The notes under the pieces were generated by a model, which was given only the letters and a program-made list of their open reading frames with translations, ran no database searches and had not been told where the DNA came from. The translations under genes and the position numbers were made by a program. From JADJNW01 sp964517145 (GTDB lineage Bacteria > Bacteroidota > Bacteroidia > Chitinophagales > Saprospiraceae), in NCBI GenBank assembly GCA_964517145.1, contig CAZFBN010000002.1:28071-92070 (forward strand): DNA of 64,000 nt. Reading direction: 5' to 3'. Positions 58,512 through 64,000 of this stretch are shown here, in pieces; positions within the stretch are counted from its first letter, which is position 1, and each line of letters starts with the position of its first letter.

Positions 58512-59432
58512 CATCCGCTGCTGGATGAGCACCTGCCAAGTCCGATTCAAACATTAGAATCGGATTGGTTGATGGACAAAAGCATCCGCTTGCTGGTCAA
58601 ACGCGATGATTTATTGCGAATCGACGAACACAGCGCTTTTTGTGGCAACAAATGGCGCAAACTGAAATATAATTTGTACGAAGCACGCCGCCGGGGGCTG
58701 AGCATTTTGCTCACCTTCGGCGGTGCGTTTTCCAACCACCTCGCAGCGGTCGCCGAAGCTGGGAAAGTATTTGATTTTCAAACGATTGGAATCGTACGCG
58801 GCGAGGAAACCTTGCCTTTGAATCCTACTTTACAGTTTTGTCAGGCATATGGAATGCAATTGCATTATGTAGATCGAACCACTTATCGACAAAAAAATGA
58901 ACCAGATTTTATAGAATGGCTTACTCAAGAATTTGGGGAATTTTATTTAATTCCCGAAGGCGGCACGAATGAACTGGCTTTAAAAGGCTGCGCAGAAATT
59001 GTAAAAGAAATTGAAAATCAATTAATTACCTTCCCAAATTATATCGCCGTGGCATGTGGCACCGGCGGCACCTTGGCGGGCGTCGTATCAGGATTAAATG
59101 GAAAAAGCCAAGCGATTGGTTTTTCGGTATTGAAAGGTTACGTAGCACAGCCTTTAGGCTGTGACATTTACAACAATTGGCATATCCAAACCGATTATCA
59201 CTTCGGCGGCTACGCCAAATTTTCATCGGAACTGATCGATTTTATCAATCAATTTAAACAAACATTTGGCATTCCGCTCGACCCGATTTACACCGGCAAG
59301 CTCTTTTTTGGCTTGTTTGATATGATTCAAAAAGATTTTTTCCCGCCCGGCAGCACCTTACTCGCCATTCATACCGGTGGGCTTCAAGGTATTGCAGGAT
59401 TTAATGCGCGATATGGGCGTCTCCTTTTATAA
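58488..59432 (+). CDS. PLP-dependent enzyme, ACC deaminase / D-cysteine desulfhydrase family
   Basis: A 314-residue protein from ATG 58488 (MNNQQSTIHP); an in-frame TTG at 58449 is not needed. The PLP lysine is in SAFCGNKWRKLKYNL, preceded by KRDDLLR, and followed by LTFGGAFSNHLAAVAEAGK (phosphate-holding loop) and VACGTGGTLAGVVSGLNG. This is the tryptophan-synthase-beta fold type II group that holds 1-aminocyclopropane-1-carboxylate deaminase and D-cysteine desulfhydrase; the two cannot be separated by eye. Expected normal length is about 320-340. The first residues lie in a repeat. Confidence 0.85.
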   Translation: MNNQQSTIHPLLDEHLPSPIQTLESDWLMDKSIRLLVKRDDLLRIDEHSAFCGNKWRKLKYNLYEARRRGLSILLTFGGAFSNHLAAVAEAGKVFDFQTIGIVRGEETLPLNPTLQFCQAYGMQLHYVDRTTYRQKNEPDFIEWLTQEFGEFYLIPEGGTNELALKGCAEIVKEIENQLITFPNYIAVACGTGGTLAGVVSGLNGKSQAIGFSVLKGYVAQPLGCDIYNNWHIQTDYHFGGYAKFSSELIDFINQFKQTFGIPLDPIYTGKLFFGLFDMIQKDFFPPGSTLLAIHTGGLQGIAGFNARYGRLLL

Positions 59433-59515
59433 AAAAGGCTAACAAGCGAAAAATCATACTTATTTCAACCTTCCGACCGTTTCTCCTTTATAACTTTAGG
59501 TTTAAATCCAAACAC

Positions 59516-61045
59516 ATGCTGACCATACGCTCTTTGCTTGTTATTGCGATGATGCTGGTTTATTCCAGTTGCAGAAATCAAACCCTTCCAGATACTTCCG
59601 ATGCTTCCGGGGAGCCTCATCCCCTGCTGATTCGGCAGCGATTGAATGATGCGGAAAAACGGTATAAACAGTTTTACGATTCTTATAATACGTTTAAAGA
59701 ACCGACCATCAAAACGCGCCGCTTTAAGCACGCCACGATTGTGCCGCTCATTCAGCGCCTGAAAGCGCCGTTCAGCGTGAGCAAAGCGGGCGAATCCATT
59801 GAAGGGCGCGCCATTTATAAGGTGAGCCTGGGCACTGGTCCGACGCAGGTTTTTTTGTGGAGTCAAATGCACGGCGACGAATCGACCGCGACGATGGCGA
59901 TTATGGATTTATTCAATTTTTTCAGCCGCAGCGGCGATGAATTTGATGAATATCGGCAAAAAATATTGAGTAGCATGACGCTTACTTTCGTGCCCATGCT
60001 CAATCCCGACGGTGCCGAGCGTTTTCAGCGGCGAAATGCCCTGGGCGTTGACCTGAATCGGGATGCAATGCGTTTGCAATGTCCTGAATCTCAAACCTTA
60101 AAACGGGTACGGGATGAATTGAATGCCGATTGGGGATTCAATTTGCACGATCAAGGACGCTATTATGTTGGGGATCAGCGAGTTAAAATTGCAACTTTTT
60201 CATTTTTAGCACCCGCTTTTAATGTAGAAAAAGACATCAGCGAAAAACGCGGCGACGCCATGCAGATGATCGGTCTGATGAATAAAATGGTACAGCCCTA
60301 TTTGCCAGGTAAAGTCGGGCGCTACGATGATACCTTTGAACCCCGCGCTTTTGGCGATAATATTCAAAAATGGGGCACGCGTACTATACTGATAGAGTGT
60401 GGTTTAAATGAAAATGATCCTGAAAAACAGGAAATCCGGCGCTTGCATTACATGTTGTTCCTGGCGGTTTTTGAAGCGATTGCCGACAAGAGTTATGAAA
60501 ATACGGATATTGCAGCGTACAATGCCATTCCATTCAATGATAATGTCGGGGTTTTTGATTTGATTGTGCGCGGTGCACAGGTAGAATACGAGGGTAAATG
60601 GTACGTAATGGACTTGGGCTACAAGCGCGACGATACTTGGCTGCAATATGGCTACGCCTCCAAACCTTCCATTACAGAATTTGGCGATATGTCCATTTTT
60701 TCTGCATACGATGAAATTGATGCCAGCGGTTATCGGGCAGTGCCGGGCAAGGTGTATCCTACGGTTTTGCAAAATATAGCAGCGCTAAAAGAACTGGATG
60801 TTCCGCTGATTTTGGCGCAGGGTTATACGGACGTGCGTTTGCGAGAACTTCCAACCACTAAAAAGCCTTTCCCGCTTAACTTACTGAAAACCAGCGAGTC
60901 TGCCAACAACGAAATCAGGCTTTGGCGCAACCCGAATTTTGTTTTACAAAGGAATGGAGAAACGGGCTTTGCGGTGGTAAATGGATTTGGATATGACTTA
61001 CGTAACGACCAAAGCTTTATTCGTCAGTTAGTTAAAGATTTTTGA
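59516..61045 (+). CDS. M14-family zinc carboxypeptidase, lipoprotein-like
   Basis: A 509-residue protein with a hydrophobic leader ending YSSC (Cys19, possible lipid attachment). The M14 motifs are in order: SQMHGDESTATMAIMD (HxxE zinc ligands), VPMLNPDGAERFQRRNALGV and DLNRDAM (substrate Arg), NLHDQGRYY (third His), and ILIECGLNEND (catalytic Glu). It is thus an active-looking zinc carboxypeptidase exported to the periplasm or cell surface. The C-terminal 180 residues are beta-rich. A bidirectional terminator hairpin lies right behind at 61058-61100. Confidence 0.88.
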   Translation: MLTIRSLLVIAMMLVYSSCRNQTLPDTSDASGEPHPLLIRQRLNDAEKRYKQFYDSYNTFKEPTIKTRRFKHATIVPLIQRLKAPFSVSKAGESIEGRAIYKVSLGTGPTQVFLWSQMHGDESTATMAIMDLFNFFSRSGDEFDEYRQKILSSMTLTFVPMLNPDGAERFQRRNALGVDLNRDAMRLQCPESQTLKRVRDELNADWGFNLHDQGRYYVGDQRVKIATFSFLAPAFNVEKDISEKRGDAMQMIGLMNKMVQPYLPGKVGRYDDTFEPRAFGDNIQKWGTRTILIECGLNENDPEKQEIRRLHYMLFLAVFEAIADKSYENTDIAAYNAIPFNDNVGVFDLIVRGAQVEYEGKWYVMDLGYKRDDTWLQYGYASKPSITEFGDMSIFSAYDEIDASGYRAVPGKVYPTVLQNIAALKELDVPLILAQGYTDVRLRELPTTKKPFPLNLLKTSESANNEIRLWRNPNFVLQRNGETGFAVVNGFGYDLRNDQSFIRQLVKDF

Positions 61046-61057
61046 AAAATTTAATTG

Positions 61058-61100
61058 GTTATTGGTTATTTGGTTCTATTTTTTTCCAAATAACCAATAA
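61058..61100. terminator. Bidirectional terminator between convergent genes
   Basis: TTATTGGTTATTTGG (61058-61072) and CCAAATAACCAATAA (61086-61100) form a perfect 15-bp stem with a 13-nt T-rich loop. It lies between the stop of the carboxypeptidase gene (61045) and the stop of the barrel gene (61116). Confidence 0.7.
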
Positions 61101-61115
61101 CAATTTTATAAAGCC

Positions 61116-61688
61116 TTACCGTCCCCAGGAGAAACCAAAGCGTAAATCCACCTGCGCGAAAGGCGTTGATAGGTCAGAAGCTTTGAGTCCAGGCAGATTT
61201 TCATTTGCTACAATGCGATAACCACCTTCCGCTCCTACCCGAAACCATTGAAAAACATTAACTTCCAAGCCAGCTGATGGTTGAAATACAAAAACCCGAT
61301 CGGTTCCGCCGCTTTCAGGGCGCACTTTGCCACCGCCCACCAACATGGTGATGCGAGGGTGTACGGCTTTGTAAGCATTGGGTATAATGCCAAACATGAC
61401 GCCGTTGTATTTCATGTCAAAAGCTTCAAATTCGTTTATTTTTACATCTTCGCGAAAGCGAAACCAGCCATAACCCAGAAAGAAGTTGTCGCCAAACTCC
61501 AAACCGCCATAGCCTCCGCGGGTATAAACGTAATCGTCGTCAAAAAACGACCAATTGTAAGTCGCAGCGCCCCAGGCACCGCTCAGTTCAAAGCCATTTT
61601 TGCCAAAAAGTGTTTCTTCGTGCTGCGCCGACACCGTGCCGACAAATGCCAGGCATAACAAGGGAATTAAAATCGTGTTTTTCATCAT
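61116..61688 (-). CDS. Small outer-membrane beta-barrel-like protein
   Basis: A 190-residue protein with a signal peptide (MMKNTILIPLLCLAFVGTVS, cleaved after AQ) and alternating strand patterns such as GFELSGAWGAATYNWSFFDD, GGYGGLEFGDNFFLGYGWF and SAGLEVNVFQWFRVGAEGGY ending in AQVDLRFGFSWGR, a terminal aromatic-rich strand as expected for outer-membrane barrels. It probably has eight strands. No family with function was recognised. Divergent promoter not seen. Confidence 0.7.
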   Translation of the reverse strand: MMKNTILIPLLCLAFVGTVSAQHEETLFGKNGFELSGAWGAATYNWSFFDDDYVYTRGGYGGLEFGDNFFLGYGWFRFREDVKINEFEAFDMKYNGVMFGIIPNAYKAVHPRITMLVGGGKVRPESGGTDRVFVFQPSAGLEVNVFQWFRVGAEGGYRIVANENLPGLKASDLSTPFAQVDLRFGFSWGR

Positions 61689-61782
61689 CGTAGCATTTTA
61701 TTTTTCAAATGATGCTTCAACCTTGACTTCCCCCCTATGATGTTAACAGATTTTAACCTGGGTCTCACATTTAAAAAAACGA

Positions 61783-62517
61783 CTATCTCACCTGCTCATA
61801 CAATTTTTTTACCTGCAAATCGCCCAAACCATAGATGCCTTCGCGTTTGAAAAAGCGGCTGAACACATCTTTAAAATCTGTAATTCCTTCTTCCAAAATA
61901 CTTTTTAACGTTCTTTCCAATCTACCATTGAGCCGCTCGATGTGAGCATCACAAACCTCCGACAAATAAAGGAAACAAGGAGAATAGTTAAGCGACAGTT
62001 TACGAAGTTTTGCCATATTATTTTGGCTGTAAGCCAGCCAGAGTTGAGCGCCGATGAAAATATCCTCTTCCGTGAATAGCGTGCGATTGTCAAAACATTG
62101 TTGTAATTCTTGAGCGTTCATCCAGCCAAAACCTTTCCAGCGATCATGAACCCCCAACGTAGCCGGAAAAACCCGATAAATACGCAGATGAATATTGGAT
62201 TGGCGCAATAACCACAAGGTAAACCACATGTTTACCTGACAAAATAAATCAAATTCAAACCAAAGATACACTTCACTTCCCGCCGGCAAATGCAGCAGTT
62301 GTTCATATTCCCGCGCTACTTTGGCAAAATAGGTACGCTCGTCTTCGTGGTAAGATTCGCTGATAAAGGCAGCACGCATCTGCCAAAACTCTTGCAAAGA
62401 AGCACTTTGGGTAGGTCCTTCTATCAGGCATTCGCGGCTTACAATGATTTGTCCATCCAGATTGGTTTGCTCAAATGGAGCGGCAAGTGCATCGCCGGTT
62501 AGCACATGATAACGCAT
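61783..62517 (-). CDS. DUF1835 domain-containing protein
   Basis: A 244-residue soluble protein with the DUF1835 hallmark HVLTGDALAAPFEQ at the start and IIVSRECLIEGPTQ, then VYLWFEFDLFCQVNMWFTLW in the middle. The rest is helical and ends with GIYGLGDLQVKKLYEQVR. DUF1835 proteins are found in many bacteria without known role; some are linked to sporulation or nucleic acid metabolism. Same strand as, and 51 bp downstream of, a T9SS cargo gene; no common theme apparent. Confidence 0.8.
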   Translation of the reverse strand: MRYHVLTGDALAAPFEQTNLDGQIIVSRECLIEGPTQSASLQEFWQMRAAFISESYHEDERTYFAKVAREYEQLLHLPAGSEVYLWFEFDLFCQVNMWFTLWLLRQSNIHLRIYRVFPATLGVHDRWKGFGWMNAQELQQCFDNRTLFTEEDIFIGAQLWLAYSQNNMAKLRKLSLNYSPCFLYLSEVCDAHIERLNGRLERTLKSILEEGITDFKDVFSRFFKREGIYGLGDLQVKKLYEQVR

Positions 62518-62567
62518 AAGCTTGCTTTTTGGGTTTTAATAAAAAAAGTGTTCTCATTCATCACCTA

Positions 62568-63701
62568 TCAGGGTCTAACAACGACCAAACGTTTTGTCAC
62601 AATCGTTTTGCCCCATTCATTTTGCAAACTGTACAAATAGGTTCCTTTACGCAAGCTCGAAATATCCACTTTTTCAATTCGTTGTCCGTTAATATAATAT
62701 CGTTGTTTCCAGACTTCTGCACCTAATATGTTATAAATAGCTAATTTATACTCGCCAGGAGCTAGATTGGTAAATTCAAATCGCACATTGACAATTGCGG
62801 GATTTGGAAAGGCATAAACGCCTGGTTTTAAATTCTTTACATTTTGCACATCCGTCGTCAGGTCATTGGCTTTGTATTCCACACGAATGGCTTTTTTCCC
62901 ATTCTCATCCGCAGTCACCACCGCGATGGGTTCTTTGGCTTCATTGCTAAAAAAATAGTAAGAAATGCTTGTATCCTTGCCAACCAGCTCCGCACTTGGA
63001 ATCAAATCCGTTATATCTTGCCAAGGCAAAACGCCCAACCGCGCATCTATGCGTACTTCGCGCACTTCCTGCCGTTTTTCGCGCAGCACATCATAAATAC
63101 CACCAGGAATGATCAATTTGCCCCAGGAATCCACCACATCATCGCGTAAAATTTTGACACGCACCCGCAGCGAATCTGGTCGAATGGGCAACTGCTCCAA
63201 CACGGCATCGGGCAATTCATCTGTTGAAAAAGGCAAGGTAAATGCAGTTTCCTGTCGGTTTTTATCTTGATATCGCAGCGGCGCGCGGCGGTCTATCAAT
63301 GGCGGATTGTAGCGGGTGAGTGCTTCTACCCCAAAGCCCAACGGATCTTTTCCAAAAAATCCCAATAACTGAACGGTTGTTTGCTGCCCAACCACATAGC
63401 GATAGTAAGCTTCGGCACCTTCTGCCAATTCAATCATCATATTCGCATTCGGAAAAGCGGCACGGCGTTCGCCTGCTTCCGGCGACTGAATGACCGTTTG
63501 GCGTACAAAAGGAGATTGCAGGGAGGTAAAATCCCAACGCTGATCGGCACCAGAAGGCAGCAACGACAGGTTGGTCGGTAGGTTGTCCATCGCAGTGCGC
63601 ATCGTATCCCCCAATCGAGGCAACGTACTCGGCTGCAAAACAATCTGTGCACTACCTACAACATAAAAAATGGAAAAAATAAAAAGTAAAAAGTGCTTCA
63701 T
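62568..63701 (-). CDS. Secreted protein with type A T9SS sorting domain
   Basis: A 377-residue protein from ATG 63701 (MKHFLLFIFSIFYVVGSAQ), whose hydrophobic leader is cleaved after SAQ. The frame extends 45 bp upstream but would destroy the signal peptide. The body (about 275 residues) is beta-rich with RWDFTSLQSPFVRQTVIQSP and no recognised fold. The last 90 residues form a T9SS domain: GVYAFPNPAIVNVRFEFTNL, YKLAIYNILGAEVWKQ, DISSLRKGTYLYSL and KTIVTKRLVVVRP. Exported to the cell surface or medium. The promoter at 63728-63758 (minus strand) fits this start. Confidence 0.83.
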   Translation of the reverse strand: MKHFLLFIFSIFYVVGSAQIVLQPSTLPRLGDTMRTAMDNLPTNLSLLPSGADQRWDFTSLQSPFVRQTVIQSPEAGERRAAFPNANMMIELAEGAEAYYRYVVGQQTTVQLLGFFGKDPLGFGVEALTRYNPPLIDRRAPLRYQDKNRQETAFTLPFSTDELPDAVLEQLPIRPDSLRVRVKILRDDVVDSWGKLIIPGGIYDVLREKRQEVREVRIDARLGVLPWQDITDLIPSAELVGKDTSISYYFFSNEAKEPIAVVTADENGKKAIRVEYKANDLTTDVQNVKNLKPGVYAFPNPAIVNVRFEFTNLAPGEYKLAIYNILGAEVWKQRYYINGQRIEKVDISSLRKGTYLYSLQNEWGKTIVTKRLVVVRP

Positions 63702-63727
63702 GGGTATGCCTGTGACTTTGGGATTTG

Positions 63728-63758
63728 TAAAGATACGGGTTTTCACTCAAAGTGGCAA
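63728..63758 (-). promoter_or_regulatory. Bacteroidota-type promoter for the T9SS protein at 62568-63701
   Basis: On the minus strand: TTG (63758-63756), a 20-nt spacer and TATCTTTA (63735-63728), one mismatch to TAnnTTTG. Transcription would begin near 63721, about 20 nt before the ATG at 63701. Confidence 0.45.
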
Positions 63759-64000
63759 TTATTTACTTTTTTTGTCATTTTCTTAGATATTTAACGTGGG
63801 TTATGGATAAATTAAATTGTAATGTATTGATAATCAAGCAATAAATATATACTTGGAAGTATTCACAAAAAACGGATTCAACCGCGACGTTTCCTTAGGT
63901 GGTAAAAAAAAAAACGATTTAGCGCACCTAAATCCATTATTCACGTTGAACTTGTTTAAAATTAATAAAAAAGTTTAATATGAAGAAAAAGTGATGTTGT
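63759..64000. other. Window end, no gene visible
   Basis: AT-rich sequence with an A11 tract near 63905. An ATG at 63980 is followed by a stop after four codons (MKKK). Nothing else supportable. Confidence 0.4.

Overview
This window is chromosomal DNA from a member of the Bacteroidota, most likely a Saprospiria-type lineage; genus cannot be fixed by eye. The evidence is a PorX response regulator, several secreted proteins with type IX secretion (T9SS) sorting domains of type A and type B, a gingipain-fold (C25) protease of the PorU2 type, a fused acyl-CoA mutase, a RicT/PSP1 protein, and promoters of the Bacteroidota form (-33 TTG, about 20 nt, -7 TAnnTTTG). Gene density is normal and there is no rRNA, CRISPR array, intact insertion sequence or prophage.

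Layout. 1-3.7 kb: 3' part of a very large C25 protease. 3.8-11.2 kb: an AT-rich surface-glycan block (FemAB/GNAT-like protein, Wzx-type flippase, two polytopic membrane proteins, two glycosyltransferases). 11.2-18.6 kb, minus strand: GH3/beta-lactamase fusion, a TMTC-like membrane TPR protein and NAD-dependent DNA ligase with an altered zinc finger. 18.9-24.0 kb: porX, an HD phosphohydrolase, a MNT/HEPN toxin-antitoxin pair and trhO. 24.0-25.4 kb: a gene-poor scar with an intact tRNA-Met(CAU), an orphan 3' piece of another tRNA, a broken reading frame and a REP-like hairpin. 25.4-31.1 kb: AlkB-type hydroxylase, GT87 membrane protein, and a polyferredoxin/flavoprotein pair. 31.6-41.9 kb: housekeeping genes (queD-like, gpx, holB, ricT, lpd, rsmI, purS, pssA) with two T9SS cargo proteins. 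42.3-49.2 kb: a SprB-repeat adhesin, moaC, a lipoprotein-like orphan, and a three-gene minus-strand cluster (Uma2-like nuclease, SMC/ABC-type ATPase, PD-(D/E)XK-like nuclease) that looks like an undescribed defence or repair system. 49.5-59.4 kb: icmF-type fused mutase, a full-length Uma2 protein, a frameshifted DUF5916 outer-membrane protein, an mtaB remnant, an NSS transporter with a tiny partner peptide, and a PLP enzyme. 59.5-63.7 kb: M14 carboxypeptidase, small beta-barrel protein, DUF1835 protein and another T9SS cargo protein.

The most unusual genome-scale signal is a set of short interspersed repeats of several families that sit between genes and also run into coding sequence. They encode the C-termini of HolB, RsmI and a helical orphan, supply the stop codon of LigA, encode the N-terminus of the PLP enzyme, and form two linkers inside the fused mutase. 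The second main signal is the ATPase/nuclease cluster at 47.1-49.2 kb.

Functional threads: PorX is a known regulator of T9SS genes, and the window carries T9SS cargo (four proteins) and a PorU2-like protease, so secretion and surface display recur throughout. The glycan block probably builds a lipid-linked surface polysaccharide. All functional calls rest on motif and family recognition from reading the sequence; no database search was run.
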